The notes under the pieces were generated by a model. The model was not told the origin of the DNA. It made no database searches and was given only the letters and a program-made list of their open reading frames with translations. The position numbers and the translations under genes were made by a program. Of a stretch of 64,000 nt of DNA, positions 19,501-29,130 are shown in pieces. Every line of letters begins with the position of its first letter. The stretch's first letter is position 1. Location: positions 5,421,074 through 5,485,073 of the forward strand of contig NZ_CP041186.1 in NCBI RefSeq assembly GCF_006517175.1. The letters are read 5' to 3'. The DNA comes from Persicimonas caeni (lineage in GTDB: Bacteria; Myxococcota_A; Bradymonadia; Bradymonadales; Bradymonadaceae).

Positions 19501-20251
19501 GCACTGGCTTCTGGGCGAGGTCGACCGCATGAAAGGCGAGGGCGAGCTCGCCCGCGAGCACTACGAGACGTCGCTCGAGCTGTACCGTCAGTCCGACGAC
19601 CCGACCGGCGTCGCCCGCAACCTGTTGAGCATGGCCCAGCTCGCTCGCTACCAGAAGGCGTTCGGCGAGGCGCAAACCCTCTACCAGCGCGCCCTGTCGC
19701 GCTACGAAACCCTGGGTGACCGCCGCGGCGCCGGCCAGTGCTACAACGGCTTGGGCGATATCGCTCGATTCGAGGAGCGCTACCGCGACGCGCGGCGAAA
19801 TTACGCCCGCGCGCTCGACATCTACGAGGCGATCGGCGCCGGCTACGACGTCGCGCTCGTCTACACGAACCTCGGGCTGACCGCGATCGCGCTGTCCGAC
19901 TACGAGGCGGCCGACGAATACCTGAGCGCCGCGGGCAATATGGTCACCGGCGACGAGTACCCGTATTTGCTGGCGGGCGTGGAGTTCAACCTGGCGCTGG
20001 TCAAGTCGCTACGCGGCGACGACGCCGAAAGCGAGGCGATCCTCGACGACGTCCTGGAGCTCGCCGAGCGCTTTCCGATCCCGGATTTGGACTACGCGCA
20101 ACCGTTGGAGCGCCTAGGTCGACTTCGCGCCGAAGCGGGCGATACACGCGAGGCGGTCGAGTTGTGGGAGAAGGCGGCCGAGATTTATCGGGAGTTGGAG
20201 CTTGGTGAGGATTTAGAGCGGGTGCAGGGGTATATTGCAGGGGAGGAGTGA
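16553..20251 (+). CDS. Ser/Thr protein kinase - AAA ATPase - TPR regulator
   Basis: 1232 residues. Hanks-type kinase domain at about 10-285: catalytic Lys41 in EIALKLL, catalytic loop HRDLKPSN (His132), DFG at 158-160, activation-segment end GTPRYMSPEQA. The glycine loop SQGGVGT has Gln where the first Gly is usual. A linker leads to an AAA_16/STAND-type ATPase (VPFVGRIDERERLQQI) with Walker A GEAGVGKT at 385-392 and a Walker B-like LLILDDVHWA near 510. From about residue 780 the chain is tandem TPR-type helices (for example AGQCYNGLGDIARFEERYRD). No transmembrane helix, so cytosolic. The layout is that of PknK-like or adenylate-cyclase-like signalling ATPases. Probably senses a partner through the TPRs. 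Single gene. Confidence 0.92.
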   Translation: MIQPGHIIGERYRLIEQISQGGVGTIWRALHEQRGLEIALKLLKPEMSRLPHLRRRFAREARAASRLSHPNIAVVHDFGVDDNSQMFIGMELIEGDPVTRCIETGLSLLNVLLLADLLLAGLAHAHARGVIHRDLKPSNILLAGSSLPHEMGVPKLVDFGIAKVSFEGSDESETAHGEVVGTPRYMSPEQASGEPNLGPQTDIYNVGLILYEMITGEPPFGEQKGLAVMSQHVHDPIPPMIPRTGLSIPSDFRNLVMRALSKEPRDRWATAAEFRQDIAPLIEQARRDPHAERVPTQTIQVRDPHTLETARMTIEETGDFANEAPTIVEEPDVVESVRGEVMEAAMGPAFRRVPFVGRIDERERLQQIARNVNESGHGKIVLVNGEAGVGKTRLSTWLKEQCEEHGVLRAHIGAFSRGATGGLRGLHEVLESIFGTRGLSREEVDERVGWYLDQWGQPDSDDRGPIVEFLRPHGSSAGESPSGNLSTSALFAAVARVLELASLHRPRLLILDDVHWAGGELAEFLDYMAVEMRHRKLPLLLLATIRTEDLAERPRLAAQLEALSRYVGESVERVYLERLGREVSYQLVEAIFPCDDQLTGIIYERSAGNPLHLMLLLRYLREEDLLESDGQQWHARNLSRVRAAMPPSLADLFHVRVQQVEERLQTAGNLSALLVRAAVIGPRFSYGVLERMIELEADSERFSDFDIQFDRLLAEGLIVEVEGRGEDWYQFNHALLRDYFLREKLGPGLFKKLHRLAAEAMVDALGARVDQYALEIAAHWRSGGRTERALEWYRRGANSLRASSMYRQAAAAYEVCVELMDARLAIDSRGESSLPSVSDAERFERAGVTLSEYVDTLVRLGDLLEGFSEFDRAEKAYRRVVRMVAGDHEGLADDVLRALGLSWKGLGHIAWQRGDFEAAEWAFQKVRQLVEGREALRPVAESAARGLSWVFWHRGEYARASELTDAALASATARGDIAGEAASHWLLGEVDRMKGEGELAREHYETSLELYRQSDDPTGVARNLLSMAQLARYQKAFGEAQTLYQRALSRYETLGDRRGAGQCYNGLGDIARFEERYRDARRNYARALDIYEAIGAGYDVALVYTNLGLTAIALSDYEAADEYLSAAGNMVTGDEYPYLLAGVEFNLALVKSLRGDDAESEAILDDVLELAERFPIPDLDYAQPLERLGRLRAEAGDTREAVELWEKAAEIYRELELGEDLERVQGYIAGEE

Positions 20252-20284
20252 GGGGCTCGGAATGTAAGGCATTGCTTTGCGGCG

Positions 20285-20435
20285 CCCCCCATCCGCCCTC
20301 CGCTTCGCTACGGGCACCTTCCCCGAGGGGAAGGGCTGCCTTAGCTCTTCTGAGCCACGTAGCTTTTCGCAGGGGCATCCCTTCCCTCGGGGGAAGGTGC
20401 CGAGCGCGTCGTTTAGCGCGAGGCGGATGGGGGGG
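20285..20435. repeat. ~150-bp inverted-repeat element
   Basis: Outer arms CCCCCCATCCGCC (20285-20297) and GGCGGATGGGGGG (20422-20434). Inner arms GGCACCTTCCCCGAGGGGAA (from 20313) and the near-complement ending GGGGGAAGGTGCC (20401). The piece contains CGCTTCGCTACG, a core shared with the intergenic repeats near 28905 and 51570. It lies between convergent genes. No coding frame. Confidence 0.65.
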
Positions 20436-20454
20436 CTTCGGAAAGCTAAGCTCC

Positions 20455-20877
20455 CTACGCCGCAGCCGCCGTCTGCTTCAGAATTCGACGAATCCCCGTG
20501 ATCGCCCGATACAGGCTCGCCTGACGCGCCGCCGACTCGCGGCCGACGCTGCACAGGTACAGGGTCTCGCCGTCGATGTCGAAGCTGCGGATCGACATGG
20601 TCGACGGGTTGAAGCCCGGCACCATGGAGGCGAGCTTGGCGAAGACCTTGCCGCGGCTCTTGCCGCGATAGGTCTCGAGCACCGGCGCGTAGGCCGCCAG
20701 CGCGGCGGCTTCGTCGGCGTCGCCGGCCCCGGCGAGCAGCAGGCCGCTGCTGTCTCCGAGCACGAAGTTGTTCAGGTTCTGGGTCTTGAAGATGTGCTCG
20801 AGTTGGTAGCCGATGGCGATATGCGCCTTGGGGCTGCGCTTGCGGCGGCGTTCTTGGTGAAAATCAACGACATTCAT
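20455..20877 (-). CDS. Roadblock/LC7-like small protein
   Basis: 140 residues from ATG 20877, with GGAGG just upstream; a longer frame to 21015 would run through the promoter of the next gene. After a basic N-terminus (HQERRRKRSPKA) there is one ~105-residue alpha/beta domain with the Roadblock/LC7 signature NNFVLGDSSGLLLAGAGD followed by a helix of Asp/Glu/Ala and a later strand SFDIDGETLYLCSVG. In Myxococcota such proteins act with Ras-like GTPases (MglA/MglB) or as kinase partners. No GTPase gene is in this window, so the partner is unknown. Confidence 0.65.
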   Translation of the reverse strand: MNVVDFHQERRRKRSPKAHIAIGYQLEHIFKTQNLNNFVLGDSSGLLLAGAGDADEAAALAAYAPVLETYRGKSRGKVFAKLASMVPGFNPSTMSIRSFDIDGETLYLCSVGRESAARQASLYRAITGIRRILKQTAAAA

Positions 20878-20991
20878 TTGCGTCCTCCGTGAGCAGTGAA
20901 AAACATCACGCGCCATCCCTGGCGCACTTTCACTGTACGAGGGTGCGGCAGAGTCGCAAATTTTTTGATCGCTCTCGTTCAAAAGCGTGTA

Positions 20992-21020
20992 TTGACGCAA
21001 ACTTGCCCACACCATACGAT
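20992..21020 (+). promoter_or_regulatory. Sigma-70-type promoter for the outer-membrane protein gene
   Basis: TTGACG (20992-20997), a 17-bp spacer and TACGAT (21015-21020). This is the best housekeeping-type promoter match seen in the window. The inferred transcription start near 21027 leaves a ~150-nt leader before ATG 21178. It also lies upstream of, and divergent from, the Roadblock-like gene. No leader structure was resolved. Confidence 0.6.
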
Positions 21021-21177
21021 GCCGGCGTTTCGAGCCATTTTCCGCGAGGATGTGCGAGGCGTTAACGAAGTGACAGTTTCTTGACGGATCGCTTCTTGCA
21101 CAACTGGTACCCGTCGATCATTTTGTTACGTCCCGACTCGTTGCGGGAGACCGAGAGATTGGATTGAGGAGATACGC

Positions 21178-22275
21178 ATGCGCGATGACTTCAAAAAATA
21201 CCTGACCGGAGCCATCTTGGCTGGAGCGGTCATGGCACCGGGCGCCGTGTGGGCGCAAACTGATGATCCGGCCGATGCCGGCGCCATCGAAGAAGATCTC
21301 GATGAGGCCGTCGAGGAGGATCTGGAGTCAGGTGAGGCTGCTGAGAAGCCGTGGACGGTGTCCGCGACGTTGCTCACGCGCGCTTACCAAGGGATGTTCG
21401 CTGACCCGGCGAACCAGGACCCCGCGCTCGACCCGAGGAATGGACAGGCCGGGCCGGCTTCGGCTGCGTTCGACCGTTGGCTGAATCTGTACGTGGTTTC
21501 GGCCGGCTACAGCTACGAAGACTTTTCGTTCGGAGCGGATCTTACTTGGTCGCACTGGATGACGCGCGGCGGCGGCAGTGTCGAGCCGAACGAATTTCGC
21601 TTCGAGGACACGGGTCTATCGGCGAGCTGGTCGGGTTATGAGATCGAGCCGATCGACACCACCGTGTCGGCGCGGTACTCGGCGACATTGCCCACGAGTT
21701 TGGAGAGCCGCACTTCGAACCTCATTGTCGGCAATACGCTCACAACGTCGGCCAGCAAGACGTTTTTCGAGAAGTTGACCCTGTCGTACTCGCTGGCGGG
21801 AAGTTGGACGCCACATACCACCGAAATGGCGACCAACGCGCCGGATACGGTGCAGATTCTGCGTGAAACCGATCCGTTGACGACCGCGAGCGGCGAGTTT
21901 CCGGATAACGAGTACTACAACTCGCAATTCGCCTTGACCAACGCCCTGAGCGCTAGCATCCCGGTTTGGGACAAGCTGAATGCATCCATCTCTTACTCGT
22001 TGACGAAGTATTGGACGTATCACGTCGACAACGACGACGCACTTGCCGCCGACATCGACGGCATTCAGACGGGCCGAATGACCTCGGACGTCAGCATCGC
22101 TGCGGCATCGCTGTCGTATCCCATTGGAGACTACGTCAACGTCTCGGGTGGCATCCGCACGGCCCAGGCGCCCAAGACCAGCGACAATTCGAGCTTCCGC
22201 TTCCCTTGGTGGGACACCACCAGCGCCGCTTCGAATCGCTCGGCCTTCCAGTTGGCGATTACCGGCACGTACTGA
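21178..22275 (+). CDS. Outer-membrane beta-barrel protein
   Basis: 365 residues. ATG 21178 follows GAGGAG (21165-21170). A Sec signal peptide ends at AVWA-QTDD, followed by an acidic, flexible segment rich in Glu/Asp (about residues 25-58). The rest is alternating beta sequence with aromatic girdle-like residues (LNLYVVSAGYSYEDFSFGAD, LNASISYSLTKYWTYHV) and ends in ITGTY, a C-terminal aromatic typical of Bam substrates. About 14 strands are plausible. No Cys. Substrate unknown. It has its own strong promoter and an intrinsic terminator, so it is probably an abundant monocistronic porin-like protein. Confidence 0.75.
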   Translation: MRDDFKKYLTGAILAGAVMAPGAVWAQTDDPADAGAIEEDLDEAVEEDLESGEAAEKPWTVSATLLTRAYQGMFADPANQDPALDPRNGQAGPASAAFDRWLNLYVVSAGYSYEDFSFGADLTWSHWMTRGGGSVEPNEFRFEDTGLSASWSGYEIEPIDTTVSARYSATLPTSLESRTSNLIVGNTLTTSASKTFFEKLTLSYSLAGSWTPHTTEMATNAPDTVQILRETDPLTTASGEFPDNEYYNSQFALTNALSASIPVWDKLNASISYSLTKYWTYHVDNDDALAADIDGIQTGRMTSDVSIAAASLSYPIGDYVNVSGGIRTAQAPKTSDNSSFRFPWWDTTSAASNRSAFQLAITGTY

Positions 22276-22297
22276 GCTGAGTTGAAAGCTTGAAATG

Positions 22298-22330
22298 AAA
22301 AAGGCGCGCCTTCGTGGCGCGCCTTTTTTT
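22298..22330 (+). terminator. Intrinsic terminator after the outer-membrane protein gene
   Basis: AAAAAGGCGCGCC, loop TTCGT, then GGCGCGCC followed by seven T residues. A textbook stem with T-run, and the A-run makes it usable from the minus strand too (the convergent DUF547 gene ends at 22352). Confidence 0.92.
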
Positions 22331-22351
22331 GTTGGGGAGAGCAGACATTGC

Positions 22352-23209
22352 CTACTCCCGAGCCCCCTCCACATCATTCAACGCCCAGTCATACTTCAGA
22401 AAGCTCACCGCGGGCTCACCCTCACGAGTCTCGACGAGCTTCTGGACCTCCTCTCCGCCATATTTCGCCGCATAGAGCGGCAAGCTCTCGGCGCTGGGAG
22501 AGAACTCGTCGCTCACGAAGTCAGGCCGATACCAGTTCATCACGCTCGTCAGGTAGAGCTTGTCGCCCTCGACACGTGCGTAGCGCTCGTCGCCGAGGGT
22601 ACGCTCCGCGGCCTGGTCGAGTTGCTTGTCGATCTTCGCACCCTCGTAGGGCCAAGAGGCCAGGGGCGGGCAGCCCACGGAGGCGCAGTTGACCGCGAAG
22701 TGGATGCGCGAGTCCTTGTAGATCGGTCGAATCAACCCGTGCTCGATGTCGTCGAGGCTCAAGGTGTAGCCGGCGACCTTGTAGCGCTTGGTCTTCCACG
22801 GGTTGTCGAGGTCTTTGATGCTCTCGAGGCCCGGGTAGTTCTCGACGATGAGCTTGAGGGTGTAGGCGTTGTAGGCGTTGATGAGGAGCGCCAGCTCGCC
22901 GTCGTCGTCGAGCTCGGTGAGGTCAGCCTTGGCGAGCCGGTCGAGGTAGGCGTCGAGTTCGGCTTCGTCGGCTTTGAGGCCGGCGTAGTCCACCCGTGCT
23001 GTGTCGTAATCGACGTGGCGCTCGAGAAGCTCGCCGTAGTCGGAGTGATCGAAGCTCTGCGCTTCGTCGGGATCTTTTCGCAGATCGTCGACGATGGGGC
23101 TGTCGATCTGCTCGGCCTTGGGGACGAACAGAGACAGGCACCCCGAGGAGCACGAGGTGAGCCCGGCCAGCAAAAAGAGGGCGGCGGCGATAATGGGAAG
23201 ACGAGTCAT
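22352..23209 (-). CDS. DUF547-family lipoprotein
   Basis: 285 residues from ATG 23209, which has GGAG upstream; further in-frame starts at 23221 and 23260 lack one. The signal peptide ends in lipobox LAGLTSC. The domain shows the DUF547 pattern: VDYAGLKADEAELDAYL, then LALLINAYNAYTLKLI, then NPWKTKRYKVAGYTLSLDDI, then IHFAVNCASVGCPPL, with the conserved HxxxxCxxxxCP-type segment. DUF547 proteins are exported, often with a proposed thiol-dependent or amidase-like activity, but the reaction is not established. Probably periplasmic, lipid-anchored. The gene is convergent with the outer-membrane protein gene. Confidence 0.88.
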   Translation of the reverse strand: MTRLPIIAAALFLLAGLTSCSSGCLSLFVPKAEQIDSPIVDDLRKDPDEAQSFDHSDYGELLERHVDYDTARVDYAGLKADEAELDAYLDRLAKADLTELDDDGELALLINAYNAYTLKLIVENYPGLESIKDLDNPWKTKRYKVAGYTLSLDDIEHGLIRPIYKDSRIHFAVNCASVGCPPLASWPYEGAKIDKQLDQAAERTLGDERYARVEGDKLYLTSVMNWYRPDFVSDEFSPSAESLPLYAAKYGGEEVQKLVETREGEPAVSFLKYDWALNDVEGARE

Positions 23210-23305
23210 ATAGAACTCCATGCAGAGGGGCGGCATGCCTAAGACATACCGCGCCCTCATGAAGATTCAACAATTCGACTCGCCTCGCCGACGCTGGCCC
23301 TGGGC

Positions 23306-24028
23306 TCAGTCTTCTTCCTCGCGCATCGAGACGTTGATGGCCTTGGGGTACTTCTTGCCATCATGGCCTCCGTACTGGAACTCCACGGGGATGATCTCCC
23401 CGGGTACGTACGAAGGTAGCCGCGTGCGCAGCTCGTCGTCGACGACGTTGGCGATATGGAAGAAGAACTTTCGCTCCTCGTCAGTCTGGATGAACCCGAA
23501 GCCTTTGTCGGTAAAGTAGGCGATGATGCGCCCCTCGATGTCTTCGCCGATCGAGAGCTCTTCATCGATCGACATGCGCTCGAGGCGATCGATGTTCTCT
23601 TCGAGATCGAAGAAGTGGAAGGAGCAATCTTCGTAGATGCGAATTCCCATCGCCTTGACTTGGCTATATCGCCTGTCGAATAGAAATGACAGACAGGCGC
23701 CAAAGGCCACCAACAGCCCTCCGGAATCGATCGTGACGTCGTCCACTTCGATATATAGCGACTTGAGGACGACGCCGCGTTTGGAGGCCTGTAAGAAAGC
23801 CTGTTGTTGATCGAGGTCATCCGACTCCGTAGTCACGTGGATGCCTAAATTGACGTGCGCATGCACGTCCTCTAGGCCCGAGACAGTGAAGTCGAGGAGA
23901 TACTCGTCTCTGAACCGATCGCTGGAATCGATCAAGCCGCCGGCGCGCTCGAAATAATCGCGCAGGGCTTTGGACAGATCGGCATCGGGCGAGTGCAACT
24001 CGTTCGAGATGTTTTCTGACATGCTCAT
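23306..24028 (-). CDS. Protein with C-terminal cold-shock domain and unknown N-terminal domain
   Basis: 240 residues; ATG 24028 has AGGTGG upstream. About residues 165-240 form a cold-shock/OB fold: EGRIIAYFTDKGFGFIQTD carries the RNP1-like KGFGFI, and KFFFHIANV carries the RNP2-like FFHI. The first ~160 residues are a separate alpha/beta domain with acidic clusters and no recognised family. Ordinary cold-shock proteins are ~70 residues, so this is a fusion; the front domain may tether the RNA-binding module. Cytosolic. Upstream of the DUF547 gene with a ~96-bp gap, so possibly separate transcripts. Confidence 0.8.
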   Translation of the reverse strand: MSMSENISNELHSPDADLSKALRDYFERAGGLIDSSDRFRDEYLLDFTVSGLEDVHAHVNLGIHVTTESDDLDQQQAFLQASKRGVVLKSLYIEVDDVTIDSGGLLVAFGACLSFLFDRRYSQVKAMGIRIYEDCSFHFFDLEENIDRLERMSIDEELSIGEDIEGRIIAYFTDKGFGFIQTDEERKFFFHIANVVDDELRTRLPSYVPGEIIPVEFQYGGHDGKKYPKAINVSMREEED

Positions 24029-24349
24029 GAATCCACCTCAAGCACAAACAACCTAGTTCGACCGGTGACGCTCGCAGAACGCGTAACGCTCCGATGAGGC
24101 CCTACGGTCATTAAATATATGGAGCAGCGCGACGAAGGCACGCATCTGGCTGAAAATCCGGCCGCATTGCACCGCATAGCGGTCGCGCTCTGGTATAACG
24201 AGCGAGATAGGCCGCGCGTTCCGCAGGATCAAAAAATTTTTTGGCGGGCGGTCGTGTTAGAGGTTCGGCGCCGGTCGGTCGCCGCATTTCGAAGGCCGTC
24301 GCCTTTCGCACGGCTGGACAAAACTACTGAGCTTGGACACATTCCACCC
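24029..24349. other. Gene-free divergent region with an A6T6 tract
   Basis: 321 bp between the cold-shock fusion gene and the ExbBD operon. It contains the perfect palindrome AAAAAATTTTTT (24231-24242), likely intrinsically bent DNA, and a TATAAC box (24194-24199) without a well-spaced -35. The open frame that runs through it from 24119 is an N-terminal extension of the next gene without a ribosome site. Confidence 0.5.
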
Positions 24350-24763
24350 ATGGAAGAAGCACCAAAGAACACCTCCGATGCGACGCCGGACGCCCATCGC
24401 GGCTTCGTGCGTGAAATGAATCGCGGCTTTGCCACTGTTTACGGCTACGGCGGCGCAGCTGTGTTGGCTGTGACCGCGGCCGTGGTGGGCGTGGCGGCGA
24501 CTTTCGACGCCTTGGGCTCCCCGCTGACCTGGATTGGGGCGGTGGTCGCGTTTTTGCTCGGCCTGTTCGTGCTGCGCATCTTCGTGAGTCGCAAAGCCCA
24601 CCGCATGCTCGATCGCATGCGCCAGTACTGTGAGGTCAACGAGGTCACGGTCGACGAGCTTCGCGCCCGCTATACCGGCGAGGGGCTGTACCCGTACTTC
24701 GAGTCGATCTTCGAAGTCGTCGAGCGCCGCCAAAAGCTACGCAACCAACAGGGTTCCGAATAA
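24350..24763 (+). CDS. Small two-helix membrane protein at the head of the ExbB/ExbD operon
   Basis: 137 residues from ATG 24350. Two hydrophobic segments lie at about 32-54 (GYGGAAVLAVTAAVVGVAAT) and 62-82 (LTWIGAVVAFLLGLFVLRIF), followed by a basic cytosolic segment and a helical tail (DELRARYTGEGLYPYFESIF). Its stop overlaps the ExbB start by one base (TAATG). No family recognised. The position suggests an accessory subunit of the ExbBD motor or a local regulator. Confidence 0.7.
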   Translation: MEEAPKNTSDATPDAHRGFVREMNRGFATVYGYGGAAVLAVTAAVVGVAATFDALGSPLTWIGAVVAFLLGLFVLRIFVSRKAHRMLDRMRQYCEVNEVTVDELRARYTGEGLYPYFESIFEVVERRQKLRNQQGSE

Positions 24764-25485
24764 TGACCGAAGTCTACGAATTTCTCGCCAAGGGCGGCTG
24801 GCTGATGATCCCGATTCTGGGCTCGTCGGTCATCGGCCTGGCTTTCTTCTTGGAGCGGCTGTGGGCATTGCAGCGCGCCAAGATCGTGCCGCCGCGTTTT
24901 GTCGAGGTGGTCAAAAAGATGCTGCGCGAACGGCGCTTCGACGAGGCCGAAGGGCTGTGCCAGACCAACGAGGCGCCGATTGCGGCGATGCTCGAGGCGG
25001 GCATCCAGCACGCCGGCTGTGAGCGCGACGTCATCAAAGAGGTGATGCTCGAGAAGGGCGAGCGCGAGATGTTCTTCATGGAGCGCTTCACCAACGCCCT
25101 GGGCTCGATCGCCACCGTGGCGCCCTTGATGGGCCTGCTGGGCACCGTCGTCGGTATGATCAGCGTGTTCCAGCGCGTGGTCAATCAGGCCGGCGCGGGC
25201 GGCGCGGTCGACGCCGGCGCGCTCGCCGCGGGCATCTGGGAGGCGCTGATCACCACCGCCGCCGGGCTGACCGTGGCCATCCCCATCTACCTGGGCCACC
25301 GCTACATCATGGGCCTCATCGACCGCTACGCCGTCGAGATGGAGGATATCAGCCTGACCGCGCTCGACTACCTGGTCCCCGAGGGCCAGGCCGGCCGCGT
25401 GCGCCACACGCCGGTCGAGACGAGCGAAGAAGACGCCGACGCCACGGCGACCAACGGCCAGCTCACCCCTCAGGAGGCTGAATGA
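24763..25485 (+). CDS. MotA/TolQ/ExbB proton-channel family protein
   Basis: 240 residues. Three transmembrane segments: near 10-32 (GGWLMIPILGSSVIGLAFFL), near 107-130 (ALGSIATVAPLMGLLGTVVG) and near 155-180 (WEALITTAAGLTVAIPIYLG), the usual ExbB/TolQ topology with a large cytosolic loop. The conserved TAPLLGLLGTV-like segment and the small-residue TM3 (TTAAGL) line the proton path with ExbD. It forms the inner-membrane motor that powers TonB- or Tol-type work with the next gene, whose start it overlaps by 4 nt. Whether it serves TonB, Tol or another machine cannot be told; no tonB, tolA, tolB or pal is here. The tail is an acidic, Thr-rich extension. Confidence 0.93.
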   Translation: MTEVYEFLAKGGWLMIPILGSSVIGLAFFLERLWALQRAKIVPPRFVEVVKKMLRERRFDEAEGLCQTNEAPIAAMLEAGIQHAGCERDVIKEVMLEKGEREMFFMERFTNALGSIATVAPLMGLLGTVVGMISVFQRVVNQAGAGGAVDAGALAAGIWEALITTAAGLTVAIPIYLGHRYIMGLIDRYAVEMEDISLTALDYLVPEGQAGRVRHTPVETSEEDADATATNGQLTPQEAE

Positions 25486-25910
25486 GCCTGCGACACTCCC
25501 GAAAAGAGCGTCGCGGGGAGGCCAACCTCGAGCTCACCCCGCTCATCGACGTGGTCTTCTTGCTGCTCATCTTCTTTTTGATCACCACGACCTTCTCGAA
25601 GAGCCAGGAAGCCCATATCCCGATCAACCTTCCCAAAGCGGTCAGCGGCGAGAAGGCCACCAGCGGTGACAAGGTCGTCTTGTTCATCACCGCCGAGGGG
25701 TCGGTCGAGCTCAAGGGCGACGAGCCGCTGCAGGGCAACTCCATCGAGGAGAAGCTCGCCGACTTGCGCGAGCGCAAGCCCGAGGCGAACGTGGTCCTCA
25801 AGGGCGACCAAAAGGCGAGTCACGGCAAGGTGATCGAGGTGTTGGACCAGATCAAGCAGACCGGCTTCAAGAAGGTCGATCTGGTGATTTCGCGGCCGCA
25901 GGGCGAATAG
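25482..25910 (+). CDS. ExbD/TolR family protein
   Basis: 142 residues. A basic cytosolic N-terminus leads into the single transmembrane helix with the essential proton-carrying Asp23 (LTPLIDVVFLLLIFFLITTT). The periplasmic domain follows (VVLFITAEGSVELKGDEPLQ, then ANVVLKGDQKASHGKVIEVL, then FKKVDLVIS), a typical ExbD/TolR fold. Normal family length. Starts in an ATGA overlap with the ExbB-like gene, so the two are co-translated partners. Confidence 0.94.
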   Translation: MSLRHSRKERRGEANLELTPLIDVVFLLLIFFLITTTFSKSQEAHIPINLPKAVSGEKATSGDKVVLFITAEGSVELKGDEPLQGNSIEEKLADLRERKPEANVVLKGDQKASHGKVIEVLDQIKQTGFKKVDLVISRPQGE

Positions 25911-25987
25911 GCCGCGAACCAAATTCTTGCATTCCCCCACCCCCCTGCTAGTATCGCCTGCAGGATAACTCGGAGCCACCTACATCC

Positions 25988-26503
25988 ATGAAGCGCCTCG
26001 GCCTGACATTATTGGTCCTCGCCGTGATCTCGGGCATCGCGTACTACGTGTTTACCCACCCGAGTCTCGACCGCGCCGAGCAGTTGCAGGGCGAAGTCGA
26101 GAAGCTTCGTGAGCAGAATCGGCAGTTGGCCGACAAGAACGATCGCCTCGAGAAGAAGGTGGTCGCGCTTCGTGACGACCCGCGCTTGGCCGAGCGCAAG
26201 GCGCGCGAGTCGAGCGGGTTGGCCCGCCCCGGCGAGGTGGTCTTCCAGTTCGAGAAGCCCGACGAGGACGTCGAGGTGAGCGTGACGCTGGAAGTCGGCG
26301 TCGACGCGCTGGAGTTGGCCGGCAAAAAGTTACACGTGGATCAATTGGCCGACGCTCTGGTCGCGCTCGACAAGGATGTCGAGAATGCGCGGCTCAGCGT
26401 GGAGTTCGATGAAGAGGTCGACGCGCTCAGGCAACAGCGCGTGCGCGATCTGGTCGCCGGCTCGCCGTTGGCCCCGGCTGAATTCGTCTCGGTTGAAGAG
26501 TGA
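25988..26503 (+). CDS. FtsB/DivIC-like membrane protein with TolR/ExbD-like C-terminal region
   Basis: 171 residues. N-terminal transmembrane helix (about 4-22), then a coiled coil (about 27-62, EVEKLREQNRQLADKNDRLE), then the FtsB/DivIC hallmark ALRDDPRLAERKARESSGLA followed by RPGEVVFQFEKP. FtsB proteins stop about here (~100 residues). This one continues for ~80 residues: VEVSVTLEVGVDALELAGKK, then HVDQLADALVALDKD, then LSVEFDEEVDALRQQRVRDL, a strand-helix-strand order resembling the ExbD/TolR periplasmic domain. It lies 77 bp after the ExbD gene on the same strand. FtsB works in the divisome with FtsL/FtsQ and Tol-Pal constricts the outer membrane at division, so a linking role is an inference. 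Confidence 0.7.
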   Translation: MKRLGLTLLVLAVISGIAYYVFTHPSLDRAEQLQGEVEKLREQNRQLADKNDRLEKKVVALRDDPRLAERKARESSGLARPGEVVFQFEKPDEDVEVSVTLEVGVDALELAGKKLHVDQLADALVALDKDVENARLSVEFDEEVDALRQQRVRDLVAGSPLAPAEFVSVEE

Positions 26504-26541
26504 TCGAGTGATTGAGAAGTAGAAAGCCAAGGATGGCTGTT

Positions 26542-28719
<2,178 letters not shown>

Positions 28720-28756
28720 GGGGCTAGAGAGGTGCAATAAGCCAACATCTTCCTCT

Positions 28757-28966
28757 CCGCCCGCAGCGAAGCGAAGGGAAGGAGAGGACCGAGGTGAGGC
28801 CTCCCTTTCCGCCCGCAGCGAAGCGAAGGGAAGGAGAGGGACCGAGGGAGAGGCCTTATGGGCAACTCAACTACATACCTCCTCCTCAATCCTCCTCCAC
28901 TTCGCTTCGCTACGCAGAGGAGGAGTCCCCTCCTCGGTCCTCCCCACTTTGGGACTGCAAAGCGGG
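28757..28966. repeat. Cluster of intergenic repeats between the cyclase and PIN-PhoH genes
   Basis: The 411-bp gap 28720-29130 has no gene. It holds two copies of one 31-nt sequence (28757-28787 and 28809-28839; core CGCAGCGAAGCGAAGGGAAG) 52 bp apart, then oppositely oriented purine/pyrimidine blocks (CCACTTCGCTTCGCTACGCA near 28897-28916; CCTCCTCGGTCCTCCCC near 28930). The same 31-nt sequence occurs at 51403-51433. The blocks can pair into long hairpins (GGAGGA against TCCTCC). Confidence 0.75.
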
Positions 28967-29130
28967 GAGGAAGATGTCGAGCGGTCGTGCGGCATCTGTC
29001 ATCGCATTTCTCATTGAACCCCCGCCTTCCGTGCTGATATGAAGAAACGGCACGACACTCACAACCCTCATGACCCCCACAGCCGGTGCAAGGCCCCCTG
29101 ACGGCCTCGTCACTACCGGCACGGCACAAT

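Noticed and set aside
18077-19675. 532-codon minus-strand frame
   Set aside because: Antisense of the kinase-AAA-TPR gene; codon-phase shadow.
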